NCBI RefSeq assembly: GCF_027497355.1
Contig: NZ_CP114909.1
Location: forward strand, 1,736,001 to 1,800,000
Direction: 5' to 3'
Length of the DNA: 64,000 nt
Origin: Micromonospora sp. WMMA1947
GTDB taxonomy: Bacteria > Actinomycetota > Actinomycetes > Mycobacteriales > Micromonosporaceae
Part shown: one piece after another, positions 1 to 8,373 of the stretch
Layout of the letters: each line of letters opens with the position of its first letter
Numbering within the stretch: the first letter of the stretch is position 1
Translations under genes and position numbers: made by a program
Notes under the pieces: model-generated
What the model was told of the DNA's origin: nothing
What the model saw: only the letters and a program-made list of their open reading frames with translations
Databases searched by the model: none

Positions 1-689
1 ACGAGCCGTACGTGCTGCTGGAGGAGAGCCGGGAACTGCTGCCGGCCCGGCGCGGGCACAAGCACCGCGCGGTGATGAGCTTCGAGTCCCGGGAGGGGCA
101 CGGCGAGCGCGGTGCGGACGGGCGGCCGGCGGGTGAGGTCAGCATCGCCGACCTGATCCCGGTGTCGCTGCGCATGGGCGTGCTGCGGATCATCGTCGGC
201 GAGGTGCGGTCCCGGGAGATCGTGCCGATGCTCCAGGCGATGACCACCAGCCGCGGGTCGATGTGCACCATCCACGCGCGTACCCCCTCGGGGGTGAGCG
301 AACGCATCATCGAGCTGGCGCTGTCCCACGGCCGGGAGATGACTGTCGACCAGGCCCGCCGGATGGCCGGCAACGCGCTCGACCTGATCGTCTACGTGAC
401 GGTCGAGGACGAGACAGCGATCGGTGGGCGCAAGCACCGGTTCGTCTCGCACGTCGAGGAGGTCATCGGCGTCGGTGAGGGCAACCGGATCACCACGACG
501 ACCGTCTTCGGCCCCGGCCCGGACGGCCGGGCGGTCCCCCGCCACCTGCCCGAACGCGTCCGCGACCAGCTGCTGCGCGTCGGCTACGACGCCCGCCTGC
601 TCACCCGGTTCGTCGAGGCCGGGGTGGGCGCGTGGCGGCGACCCCGGCACACCCGCCTCGGGGCGCGGCCGAGCGGAGGCCCGTCGTGA
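1..689 (+). CDS. tadA: Tad/Flp pilus ATPase TadA (CpaF family), 3' part
   Basis: This is the C-terminal part of a secretion-type hexameric ATPase that powers Flp pilus assembly at the cytoplasmic membrane. The frame is already open at base 3 and no start is visible, so the N-terminus lies outside the window. The Walker B-like segment RIIVGEVRS and the His-box segment CTIHARTPSG identify the CpaF/TadA family. The stop overlaps the GTG start of the next gene (GTGA), and the following genes complete a tad operon. Product assignment is firm; the symbol follows the family. Confidence 0.9.
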   Translation, partial: EPYVLLEESRELLPARRGHKHRAVMSFESREGHGERGADGRPAGEVSIADLIPVSLRMGVLRIIVGEVRSREIVPMLQAMTTSRGSMCTIHARTPSGVSERIIELALSHGREMTVDQARRMAGNALDLIVYVTVEDETAIGGRKHRFVSHVEEVIGVGEGNRITTTTVFGPGPDGRAVPRHLPERVRDQLLRVGYDARLLTRFVEAGVGAWRRPRHTRLGARPSGGPS

Positions 690-1585
690 CGCAGATCGAA
701 CTGATCGCCCTGGTCTCCGGTGCGGCCTGCGTGGCCGGGCTGGTGCTGACGGTGGTCGCGCTGGTCGGCACCCGCCGCCCGCCGGGTCCGGCGCCCGGCT
801 CCGGGCCGGGTCTGAGCCGGCTCTGGACCGGGTCCGGCGCGAGCCGCGCCGACCAGCGCCGCTACCAGCTCCTGCTCGGCGCCGCTGTGGTCGCCGGGGC
901 GGCGGCGTTCCTGCTCACCGGACTGCCGGTGGTCGGCCTGCTGGTGGCGCTCGCGGTACCGGGCGTGCCGTGGCTGTTCGCGGTGGGCCGGGCCGAGCAG
1001 CGGGCCATCGCCCGGGTCGAAGCCGTAGGCGAGTGGACCCGCCGGCTCAAGGACATCTCCGCCACCGGCCAGGGGCTCCAGCAGGCGATCATCGGCACCA
1101 TCGCCACCGCGCCGGAGGAGATCCAGGAGGAGGTACGCACGCTCGCCGCCCGCCTCCAGGCCGGCTGGCTGGCCCGCTCCGCCCTGCTCGCCTTCGCCGA
1201 CGAGATCGCCGACCCGGTCGCCGACCAGGTGGTGGCCGCGCTGATCCTGCACCTCACCGACCGGGGCGAGCGCCTCGGCGACGTGCTCGGGTCGATCGCC
1301 GGCGCCGCCTCGGCCGAGGTGGCGACGCGGCGCGAGGTCGAGGCCAAACGCACCCAGCCCCGGTTCGCGGTCCGCTTCCTCACCGGCATGACGCTGGCGA
1401 CGCTCGCGTACGGGCTGGTGAACAGCGACTACATCCGTCCGTACGGGACGGTCACCGGTCAGCTCGTGATGGCGGTGCTCGGTGCGGCGTTCGTCGGCCT
1501 GCTGGTCTGGGTGCGCTCGATGAGCCAGCCGCCCCGGCCGGCGCGGTTCCTGCCGGCGCCCGACCTGGACGAGGCGATCGCATGA
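686..1585 (+). CDS. tadB: Tad pilus inner-membrane protein TadB (T2SS F-like)
   Basis: A 299-residue polytopic membrane protein of the type II secretion F family, forming with TadC the inner-membrane platform of the Flp pilus. There is an N-terminal hydrophobic segment, a second pair around residues 65-100, a cytoplasmic T2SSF-like region (VGEWTRRLKDISATGQGL) and C-terminal membrane segments. The frame is open further upstream, but GTG at 686 overlaps the tadA stop as GTGA, the typical coupling here, so I chose it. It overlaps tadC by ATGA. Confidence 0.87.
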   Translation: MTQIELIALVSGAACVAGLVLTVVALVGTRRPPGPAPGSGPGLSRLWTGSGASRADQRRYQLLLGAAVVAGAAAFLLTGLPVVGLLVALAVPGVPWLFAVGRAEQRAIARVEAVGEWTRRLKDISATGQGLQQAIIGTIATAPEEIQEEVRTLAARLQAGWLARSALLAFADEIADPVADQVVAALILHLTDRGERLGDVLGSIAGAASAEVATRREVEAKRTQPRFAVRFLTGMTLATLAYGLVNSDYIRPYGTVTGQLVMAVLGAAFVGLLVWVRSMSQPPRPARFLPAPDLDEAIA

Positions 1586-2445
1586 TCCTCAACTGGCAGA
1601 TGGCGATCGCGGTGCTCGGCGGGTGCGCGGTCGGGCTCGGGCTGTTCCTTGTCGTCCGCGAGACGCTGCCGGCCACCCCGGCGCTCGGCCCGGCGCTGCG
1701 CCGCCTGCACCAGCCGCCCGGCCAGCCCTCGGCCGCCGGCGCCGGGCCGGACTGGCTCGGCGGGTTCGCCCGCTGGCTGCGCCCGCCGCACCGGCAACTC
1801 GCCCTGCTCGACCGCACCCCCGAGCAGTACGCCCTGTCCGTGCTGCTCTCCGCGCTCGTCGGGTTCGCCACCCCGGCGGTCGCCTCGGCAGTGCTCTTCG
1901 TCGGCGGGGTGGCGCTGCCGGTGGCCGTACCGGTGGTGGCCAGCCTGGGCCTTGCGCTCGGCGCCGGTCTGCTGGCGCACCGCGCGGTCCTGGCCAAGGC
2001 CGACGCCGCCCGGGACGAGTTCCGGCAGGCCGTCTGCACCTACCTCGACCTGGTGGCGTTGCAACTGTCCGCCGCGCACGGCCCGGTCCAGTCGCTGGAA
2101 CGCGCGGCGGCGGTCTGCGACGGCTGGGTGTTCGACCGCATCCGGGAGGCGCTGCGGCTCGCCCAGCTCCAGATGCACTCGCCCTGGGACGAGTTGCAGG
2201 AGCTGGCCGACCGGATCGGCATCCCGGAGCTCGGCGACGTGGGCGCCATCATGCGCTCCTCCGGCAGCGAAGGCGCCCAGGTGCACGAGACGTTGCGGTC
2301 CCGCGCCGACTCGCTGCGCGACCAGATCCGTACCGACAACCTGGCGCGGGCCGAGGGGGTGACCAGCAAGTTGGACATCCCCGGCTCACTGCTGGTGTTC
2401 GTCCTGCTCGGCTTCGCCGTCTATCCGTTCCTCGCCCGCCTGTGA
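1582..2445 (+). CDS. tadC: Tad pilus inner-membrane protein TadC (T2SS F-like)
   Basis: A 287-residue second F-type platform protein. It begins with a hydrophobic helix (about residues 7-25), has a central hydrophobic hairpin (about 80-130), a cytoplasmic helical domain with the family-like stretch SSGSEGAQVHETLR, and ends with a C-terminal membrane helix. ATG at 1582 overlaps the tadB stop (ATGA), fixing the start. Its position after tadB and before the pilin-like genes supports TadC. Confidence 0.85.
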   Translation: MILNWQMAIAVLGGCAVGLGLFLVVRETLPATPALGPALRRLHQPPGQPSAAGAGPDWLGGFARWLRPPHRQLALLDRTPEQYALSVLLSALVGFATPAVASAVLFVGGVALPVAVPVVASLGLALGAGLLAHRAVLAKADAARDEFRQAVCTYLDLVALQLSAAHGPVQSLERAAAVCDGWVFDRIREALRLAQLQMHSPWDELQELADRIGIPELGDVGAIMRSSGSEGAQVHETLRSRADSLRDQIRTDNLARAEGVTSKLDIPGSLLVFVLLGFAVYPFLARL

Positions 2446-2470
2446 ACCCACCTTCGAGAAGGAGACGACC

Positions 2471-2680
2471 ATGCACCTCTACGCCTACCTGTACGTGGCG
2501 GTGAGCACCCGCCTCGCCGAGCTGCGCCGGGACTCCGAGCGCGGCGACAGCCCCGTACCGACCGCGGTGATCATCTTCGGGCTGGTCGCGGTGGCCATGG
2601 CGGTCACCGGGCTCGCCCTGGCCAAGGCGAACAACTGGATGAACGCCATCCCGAACAACACGGCGCCGCAGGCCCCGTGA
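2471..2680 (+). CDS. Flp-type pilin-like small membrane protein
   Basis: A 69-residue protein with a short polar N-terminus, a charged stretch ending in RGDSPVPTAVI, one hydrophobic helix (about residues 33-52) and a short Asn/Pro-rich tail. Size, single helix and place right after tadC fit the structural pilin (Flp) or a membrane-anchored accessory of the locus. A strong ribosome site (GAGAAGGAG) precedes ATG 2471. I infer pilin from context; the classic Flp glutamate-tyrosine pair is not obvious, so a non-pilin accessory remains possible. Confidence 0.65.
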   Translation: MHLYAYLYVAVSTRLAELRRDSERGDSPVPTAVIIFGLVAVAMAVTGLALAKANNWMNAIPNNTAPQAP

Positions 2681-3162
2681 TGCCGCGCCCCGCCCGTACG
2701 GTCCGGAGCCGGCCGGCGTCTGCCGGCCGGCCCGCCGGCCCGCCCGGTCGGGGGCGGTTCGCCGCTGCCCTGCGCGCCCGCCTGGCCGAGGGTGAGCGGG
2801 GCGCCAACCCGGTCGAGCTGGCCGTGGTGATGCCGGTGATCCTGGTGATGCTGTTCGGCTCGATCCAGGTCGCCGTCTGGTTCGTGGCCCGGTCCACAGC
2901 GCTCAACGCCGCGCAGACCGCGGTGAACGCCCAGCGCACGATCGACGCCGGGCCGGACGCCGGCCGCCAGCGGGCGATCAGCTTCCTGCAGCAGTCCGGG
3001 GACTGGCTGGTCGGCTGGGAGCAGACCGGCCCGACCTGCGTCGAGACGGCCACCGACGTCACCTGCACGGTGCGGGGACGCTCCCTGTCGGTCATCCCGG
3101 GCGTGTCGTTCGAGGTCACGCAGACCGCGCACGGCCCGGCCGAACGGTGGACCACCGGATGA
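2677..3162 (+). CDS. TadE-like pseudopilin
   Basis: A 161-residue TadE-like minor pilin. After a basic, Pro/Arg-rich leader come the prepilin-like GANPVE (Glu47) and a hydrophobic helix (residues about 48-70), then an extracellular domain with Cys pairs (PTCVET and VTCTV) that could form a disulfide. GTG 2677 overlaps the preceding stop as GTGA and is followed at once by ATG 2680; either may be used. The next gene begins by ATGA overlap, so this is part of one translationally coupled series. Confidence 0.78.
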   Translation: MMPRPARTVRSRPASAGRPAGPPGRGRFAAALRARLAEGERGANPVELAVVMPVILVMLFGSIQVAVWFVARSTALNAAQTAVNAQRTIDAGPDAGRQRAISFLQQSGDWLVGWEQTGPTCVETATDVTCTVRGRSLSVIPGVSFEVTQTAHGPAERWTTG

Positions 3163-3632
3163 GCGCCGGGGCGCGGCGGGACCGGGGTTCCGTCTCGATC
3201 GAGGTGGCGGTGCTCGCGCCCGCCTTCATCGGACTGATGGTGCTGGCCGGCGTCGCCGGGCGGACCGCTGTCGCGGACGAGGCGGTGGAGTCGGCGGCCC
3301 ACGACGCCGCCCGGGCCGCCTCGCTCGCCCGCACCGCCGACGACGGTGCGGAGGCCGCCGAGGAGGCCGCACTCGACCAGCTCGGCTGGGCGGGGCTGAA
3401 CTGCACCGGCCCGCCCCGGATCGACCTCGCGGGCTCGGTGGCCGGGACGACGACGAGCTTCGCCGCCGCGTACCAGAGCGCCGCAGGCGTGCCGGCGACC
3501 GTGACGGTCACCGTGACCTGCACCGTCTCCTTCGACGACCTGAGCGCGCCCGGCCTGCCGGGCGTGCCGGGCGGCAAGACCGTTTCGGCGAGATTCACCT
3601 CGCCGCTGGACACCTACCGGAGCCGCGGATGA
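3159..3632 (+). CDS. TadE-family pseudopilin (second copy)
   Basis: A 157-residue protein with an N-terminal RGSVSIE followed by a hydrophobic helix, the arrangement of TadE/TadF minor pilins, and an extracellular domain ending in a Thr/Val-rich strand with the Cys of VTCTVSF. The open frame begins at 3147, but ATG 3159 overlaps the upstream stop (ATGA) and gives the usual short leader. It overlaps the next gene by ATGA. The role is inferred from fold-type and operon context. Confidence 0.75.
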   Translation: MSAGARRDRGSVSIEVAVLAPAFIGLMVLAGVAGRTAVADEAVESAAHDAARAASLARTADDGAEAAEEAALDQLGWAGLNCTGPPRIDLAGSVAGTTTSFAAAYQSAAGVPATVTVTVTCTVSFDDLSAPGLPGVPGGKTVSARFTSPLDTYRSRG

Positions 3633-4060
3633 CCGGGCGACGCGCGGCGGAGAACGGCCGGGTGAGTCTCTTCCTGGCCGTGGCGATGACCGGCGTGCTG
3701 GCGATCATCAGCCTCGCCTACGACGGCGCCGGTCAACTGCGCACGCTGCAGCGCGCGGACAACCTGGCCGCCGAGGCGGCCCGCGCGGGCGGCCAGATGA
3801 TCGACCGCGCGCGGGCCATCGAGGGCGGTCCGAAGCGGATCGACCAGGTCGCCGCCCGCGCCGCGGTCGCCGCCTACCTCGACGCCGCGGGCGGCGTCCG
3901 GGACCACGAGGTCGACTTCCCCGTGGTCGGCGCCGAAACCCGGATCCGGGTACGCGTGCAGATCACCTACAGCCGGGACCTGCTGGGTCTGTTCGGCGTG
4001 CAGAACACCGCCATCGTCTCCGGTGAGGCCACCGCTCGGGCGCTCACCGGCCCACCGTAG
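3629..4060 (+). CDS. TadG-like pilus-assembly protein, short form
   Basis: A 143-residue protein beginning with a polar leader, GRVSLF, and one hydrophobic helix (about residues 14-32), then a soluble domain rich in Ala/Arg. This matches the short Flp pilus-assembly TadG-like proteins of actinomycetes rather than the long VWA-containing TadG of proteobacteria. It is coupled to the previous gene through ATGA. It probably sits in the membrane with the pilus tip or base, which I infer from neighbours. Confidence 0.68.
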   Translation: MTGRRAAENGRVSLFLAVAMTGVLAIISLAYDGAGQLRTLQRADNLAAEAARAGGQMIDRARAIEGGPKRIDQVAARAAVAAYLDAAGGVRDHEVDFPVVGAETRIRVRVQITYSRDLLGLFGVQNTAIVSGEATARALTGPP

Positions 4061-4074
4061 GAAGGAAGGCCGCC

Positions 4075-5091
4075 ATGCGTGCACCCCGACGCTCCCCCGT
4101 CCGCCGCGCCGGCCAGGTCCTCACCGGGCTCGGCGCCCTCGTCGTGCTCGTCGGGGTGCTGGCCGGCGGGCCGGTCGCGTTGCTGGCGTTCGCCGGCAAT
4201 CCACTGCCGGATCACCTGCCCACGTTCGCCGAGATCGGTACGGCGTTGACCAGCCGCGACGACGGCCAGCTGTTCCTGCGCGCGCTGGCGGTGGTGGGCT
4301 GGTTCGGCTGGGCCACGTTCGCGTTCTCCGTCGTGGTGGAACTGCTCGCGGCGGCGGTACGGCGGCCGGCACCGAAGCTGCCCGGCATGCACCGCCAGCA
4401 GAAGGCCGCCGCCGCGCTCGTCGGGTCAGTGGCGCTGATCCTGGTCGCGAGCCCGGCCGCGGCGAGCGCCGCCGCGCTGACCGCCCCGCAACCGGCGGTC
4501 GCCGCCGTCACCTCACCGGCGGTGGCCGCGAGTCAGGTCGCGGCCCCGGCCCCGGTCGCGCCGAAGGTGGGCGACCCGGCCGTGTACCGGGTGGCGAAGG
4601 GCGACTACCTGGGCGAGGTGGCGGACCGCTACCTGGACGACTTCGACAGGTACAAGGAGCTGGCGCGATTGAACCGGCTCGCCGACCCGGACCGGATCCG
4701 CCCCGGTCAGCTCATCACGCTGCCGGACGGCGCGACGGATTCGGGTGCCCGGCGACACGCCGCCGGACGGATCGTGGTCACCAAGCCGGCCGAGACGGCA
4801 CCGGCGAAGCCGGGCGGTGGTGGCGCCTCGTCGACCACCCCGAAGGCCAAGCCGAAGCCCACGCCGCGCGACGCGACGCCCACGGTGGAGGCACCTGTCG
4901 CGCAGCCGCCGGCCATGTCGGCGGGCGCGTCCCGGGCCACCGCCGAGGAGGGCATCAACCGTCCGCTGGCCATCTCGGCGGTGCTGGCCGTGGCGAGCAT
5001 CGTGGGTGCGCAGATCGGCGCGCTGCTCGGGCTGCGCAAGCGGCCGGTACCCGCGCGGGCGCTGTCCAGCGGTCGGCACCGGCGGGACTGA
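4075..5091 (+). CDS. Membrane protein with LysM peptidoglycan-binding domain
   Basis: A 338-residue protein with two N-terminal membrane helices (about 15-40 and 78-98), a third near 108-125, then one LysM domain (about 166-214; YRVAKGDYLGEVADRYL to LITLPDG), a Pro/Lys/Thr-rich linker and a final hydrophobic helix. LysM binds peptidoglycan, so the protein could tether the pilus machine to the wall. A good ribosome site (AGGAAGG) lies 14 nt after the previous stop. In related loci a BTAD regulator often follows; here the operon ends against a convergent gene. Confidence 0.8.
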   Translation: MRAPRRSPVRRAGQVLTGLGALVVLVGVLAGGPVALLAFAGNPLPDHLPTFAEIGTALTSRDDGQLFLRALAVVGWFGWATFAFSVVVELLAAAVRRPAPKLPGMHRQQKAAAALVGSVALILVASPAAASAAALTAPQPAVAAVTSPAVAASQVAAPAPVAPKVGDPAVYRVAKGDYLGEVADRYLDDFDRYKELARLNRLADPDRIRPGQLITLPDGATDSGARRHAAGRIVVTKPAETAPAKPGGGGASSTTPKAKPKPTPRDATPTVEAPVAQPPAMSAGASRATAEEGINRPLAISAVLAVASIVGAQIGALLGLRKRPVPARALSSGRHRRD

Positions 5092-5092
5092 C

Positions 5093-5944
5093 TCAGGGCA
5101 GCCGGGCCTCGACCCGGCCGGCGACCACGCGGCTGGGCAGCACGATCTGGTCGTTCGCGGCCGGGCCGTGCACCACCTCGCCGCCGTCGAGCCGGAACGC
5201 GCTGCCGTGCCAGGGGCAGACCACGCAGGCGTGGCCGTCGATCTGCTCGACCGTGCCCTCGCCGAGCGGGCCGCTCTGGTGCGGGCAGCGCTCCAGCATG
5301 ACGCTGACGTCGTCGCCGTCCCGGTAGAGGATCACCGAGACCTCGTCGATCTTCTTGGTGACCAGTTCGTGCCGGGGCAGGCTGCTCAGGTCGCCGACCC
5401 GGTGCCAGCCGTCGCTGATCAGGTGCAGCTCGGAGACGCTCTGGCTGGCCTGGGCGCCCTGCTTGTACGCGAGGTGCCCGCCCAGGTACGCCCCACCGCT
5501 CGCGGCGGACAGCCCCAGGTAGGACAGCGCCCGGCCGAGGCCGTGCCGTCCGTTGAGCCGGGCCGCGAGCGAGCCGGCGAACAATGCCAGACCGACCGTG
5601 TTGGCGGCGGCGTGCACCAGCCCGACCCGGCGCTGGTCACGGGAGAGCGAGGCCCAGTCGTTGAGCCCGGCGACCGCGGCGGGCAGCGCGCTGACCGTAC
5701 CGAGACCCACCAGCGCGGTGGCGGCCCGGCGCTGACCGGGCAGCAGGTCCACCACGGCGGCGGAGATCCAGGCGCCGACCGGCACCTGCACCATCGCGGG
5801 GTGCAGCGGATGGCCGAGCCACACGCCGTGCAACGCGTCGCGTACCCGCTGCGAGCGCAGCGTGCCCTGGACGGCGCGCTGCAACCGGTCACCCACCCGG
5901 TCGAGAACGGTGGCCTGTTCGATCTTCGTCAGTAGTTCGCGCAC
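5093..5944 (-). CDS. DUF2231 membrane protein fused to Rieske [2Fe-2S] domain
   Basis: A 283-residue two-part protein: an N-terminal DUF2231-like membrane region (motif GHPLHPAMVQVPVGAW, several hydrophobic helices to about residue 160) and a C-terminal Rieske domain with CPH and CPWH iron-sulfur ligands. It probably moves electrons at the membrane; partner and substrate are unknown. The frame stays open to 6118, which would run past the divergent crotonase start, so I prefer GTG 5944 preceded by GGGAAG; GTG 6001 is the alternative. It is convergent with the LysM gene, 1 bp apart. Confidence 0.82.
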   Translation of the reverse strand: MRELLTKIEQATVLDRVGDRLQRAVQGTLRSQRVRDALHGVWLGHPLHPAMVQVPVGAWISAAVVDLLPGQRRAATALVGLGTVSALPAAVAGLNDWASLSRDQRRVGLVHAAANTVGLALFAGSLAARLNGRHGLGRALSYLGLSAASGGAYLGGHLAYKQGAQASQSVSELHLISDGWHRVGDLSSLPRHELVTKKIDEVSVILYRDGDDVSVMLERCPHQSGPLGEGTVEQIDGHACVVCPWHGSAFRLDGGEVVHGPAANDQIVLPSRVVAGRVEARLP

Positions 5945-6027
5945 CCGTTCCGACTTCCCGGCAGGAGAGCCCCCAAACCGGACGCCCCGGAATTCCCTCA
6001 CAGGTGCGTCGCGGGCATGCTGAGCCC

Positions 6028-6792
6028 ATGGGGGTACGCGTCGAGCACGCCGGTGCCGTGACCACTGTGATCCTGGACCGGCCCGAGGCGCGTAACGCCG
6101 TGGACGGGCCGACCGCACGAGCGCTGGCCGACGCGTTCCGCGCGTTCGACGCCGACCCGGACGCGGCGGTCGCCGTGCTCTGGGGCGCGGGCGGCACGTT
6201 CTGCTCCGGCGCCGACCTGAAGGCCGTCGGCACGCCCCGCGGCAACCGGGTCGAGCCCGACGGCGACGGGCCGATGGGCCCGACCCGGATGCGGCTGTCC
6301 AAGCCGGTGATCGCCGCGATCTCCGGGTACGCGGTGGCGGGCGGGCTGGAGCTGGCGCTCTGGTGCGATCTGCGGGTCGCCGAGTCGGACGCGACGCTGG
6401 GCGTGTTCTGCCGCCGGTGGGGCGTACCGCTGATCGACGGCGGGACGGTCCGGCTGCCCCGGCTGATCGGGGAGAGCCGCGCGATGGACCTGATCCTCAC
6501 CGGCCGGCCGGTGGGCGCCGCCGAGGCGTACGCGATGGGTCTGGTCAACCGGCTGGTCGCGCCGGGTGAGGCCCGCGCGGCGGCCGAGGAACTGGCCGCC
6601 GCGATCGCCCGGTCTCCGCAGACGTGCCTGCGCAACGACCGGGCGGCGGTGCTGGACGGCGCGGGGCTGCCCGAGCCGGAGGCGATGGCGACCGAGCTGG
6701 CCTACGGCCTGGAGTCGCTGGCCGTGGACGGGGTACGCGGCGCAGGCCGGTTCGCCGACGGCGCCGGCCGGCACGGCGTGCCGGCCGGCTGA
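6028..6792 (+). CDS. Crotonase/enoyl-CoA hydratase family protein
   Basis: A 254-residue crotonase-fold enzyme, expected to hydrate or isomerise an acyl-CoA in the cytosol. The oxyanion-hole segments are visible as CSGADLKAVG and GYAVAGGLELALWCD, and DRPEARNAV is the usual N-terminal motif. An acidic residue in the DATLGVFCRRWGVPLIDGG region is compatible with hydratase chemistry, but the substrate cannot be read. ATG 6028 is chosen over an upstream in-frame start at 6004, which lies closer to the divergent Rieske gene. Confidence 0.85.
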   Translation: MGVRVEHAGAVTTVILDRPEARNAVDGPTARALADAFRAFDADPDAAVAVLWGAGGTFCSGADLKAVGTPRGNRVEPDGDGPMGPTRMRLSKPVIAAISGYAVAGGLELALWCDLRVAESDATLGVFCRRWGVPLIDGGTVRLPRLIGESRAMDLILTGRPVGAAEAYAMGLVNRLVAPGEARAAAEELAAAIARSPQTCLRNDRAAVLDGAGLPEPEAMATELAYGLESLAVDGVRGAGRFADGAGRHGVPAG

Positions 6793-6796
6793 GGCG

Positions 6797-8281
6797 TCAC
6801 TTCAGCGCGCGCAGCGCGTCCTCGATGGCCCTGTGGAACGTCGGGTACGCGTAGATCATGTGCCGGAGCTGGCTGATCGGCACCGCCGCGTGCACCGCCA
6901 CGACGAGCGCGGAGAGCACCTCGCCGCCGGCCGGTCCGGCCGAGGTGGCGCCGACGAGGACGCCCTGGTCGGCGTCGGCGATCAGCTTGATGAACCCGGC
7001 GTTGCCGGTCTTGTGGATCCAGCCGCGGGCCGACGAGGTGAGGTCGGCGTACCCGACCTGGACGTTGACGCCGCGCTCGCGGGCCTGCTGCTCGGTGAGG
7101 CCGACCGCGCCGACCTCGGGGTCGGTGAACGTGACCCGGGGCAGCGCCCGGTAGTCGGCGACCGGGACGCTGCCCGGCGCGGCAGTCGACCCGCCCGCGC
7201 TCATCGCGCCGCCGACCGAACTGACCACCCCGGCCGCGCCGCCGACGACACTCGCGGTGCCGCTGGCGTCCGGGCCGCCCTTGGTACGCCGCATGTGGTC
7301 GAGCACGTCCGCCACCACGATGCCGGCCTGGTACATGGCGATGTGGGTGAACGCGCCCTCGCCGGTGAGGTCGCCGACCGCCCAAATCCCGTCGGTGACG
7401 TGCATCCGGTCGTTCACCGGCAGGTAGCGCTGCCCGGCGTCCACCCCGACGGTGTCCAGGCCCAGCTCCTCCAGGTGTGCCTTGCGGCCGGTCACCACGA
7501 GCAGCTTCTCGCCGGTGAACTCGGCGCCGTCGGCGTACACGGTGAACGCGCCGCCGTCGTGGCCGACCCGGCCGGCTTTGACCCCGGTGTGGATCTCCAC
7601 CCCGTCGGCGCGCAGCGCGTCGGCGGCGAGCGCGGACGCCTCCGGCTCCTCGACCGCGAGCACCCGGTCGGCCGCCTCGATCACCGTCACCCGCACGCCG
7701 AACCGGGCGAAGACCTGCGCCAGTTCCAGCCCGATCGCGCCGCCGCCGAGCACCAGCAGCGACGCGGGCAGTTCCTCCACCTCGATGGCCTGGTGATTGG
7801 TCCAGTACGGCGTGTCGGCCAGCCCGTCGATCGGCGGGACCGAGGGCCGGGTGCCGGTACCGAGCACCACGCCGTAGCGCGCCTGGAACACCTGGTCGCC
7901 GACGCGTACCCGGTTCGGGCCGTCGAGCCGTCCGCTGCCCCGGACGAACCGGCCGCCCTTGCCGGTGAACCGGTCCACCGCCACCTTGTCGTCCCAGGTG
8001 TCGGTGGCCTCGGCCCGGATCCGCTTCGCCACCGGTGCCCAGTCGGGCCGCACCTGGGCGGACCCCGCCAGCTCGTTGACCCGGTGCGCCTCGGCCAGCG
8101 CGTTCGCCGCCCGGATCATCATCTTGCTGGGCACGCACCCCCAGTAGGGGCATTCGCCGCCGACCAGATCCCGTTCGATGCCGACCACGGTGAGGCCGGC
8201 CTCGGCGAGCCGCCCGGCCACCTCCTCGCCGCCGACTCCGAGCCCGACCACCACTACGTCCACCAGTTCCGGCTCCGCCAT
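6797..8281 (-). CDS. FAD/NAD(P) pyridine nucleotide-disulfide oxidoreductase
   Basis: A 494-residue class I flavin disulfide reductase. The FAD motif VVVVGLGVGGEEVAG is at the N-terminus, the redox-active disulfide CPYWGC at Cys44/Cys49, the NAD(P) motif GGGAIGLE in the middle, the second FAD motif (AVGDLTGEGAF) and a C-terminal dimerisation domain. Two oddities: a ~35-residue Gly/Ala/Ser insertion between the FAD and dimer domains (from about HMRRTKGG to APGSVPV), and the usual active-site HxHPT replaced by YAYPT. It resembles mercuric-reductase or quinone-reductase-like relatives more than lipoamide dehydrogenase. ATG 8281 chosen over GTG 8317. Confidence 0.85.
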   Translation of the reverse strand: MAEPELVDVVVVGLGVGGEEVAGRLAEAGLTVVGIERDLVGGECPYWGCVPSKMMIRAANALAEAHRVNELAGSAQVRPDWAPVAKRIRAEATDTWDDKVAVDRFTGKGGRFVRGSGRLDGPNRVRVGDQVFQARYGVVLGTGTRPSVPPIDGLADTPYWTNHQAIEVEELPASLLVLGGGAIGLELAQVFARFGVRVTVIEAADRVLAVEEPEASALAADALRADGVEIHTGVKAGRVGHDGGAFTVYADGAEFTGEKLLVVTGRKAHLEELGLDTVGVDAGQRYLPVNDRMHVTDGIWAVGDLTGEGAFTHIAMYQAGIVVADVLDHMRRTKGGPDASGTASVVGGAAGVVSSVGGAMSAGGSTAAPGSVPVADYRALPRVTFTDPEVGAVGLTEQQARERGVNVQVGYADLTSSARGWIHKTGNAGFIKLIADADQGVLVGATSAGPAGGEVLSALVVAVHAAVPISQLRHMIYAYPTFHRAIEDALRALK

Positions 8282-8373
8282 TCCGCAAGCATTCCGCACC
8301 TTCGGGACACCGACCACCGCACCGGGCCGGAATTCCCGCGCTCGTCACGAACGTGACCGCCTACCGTGGCCGC

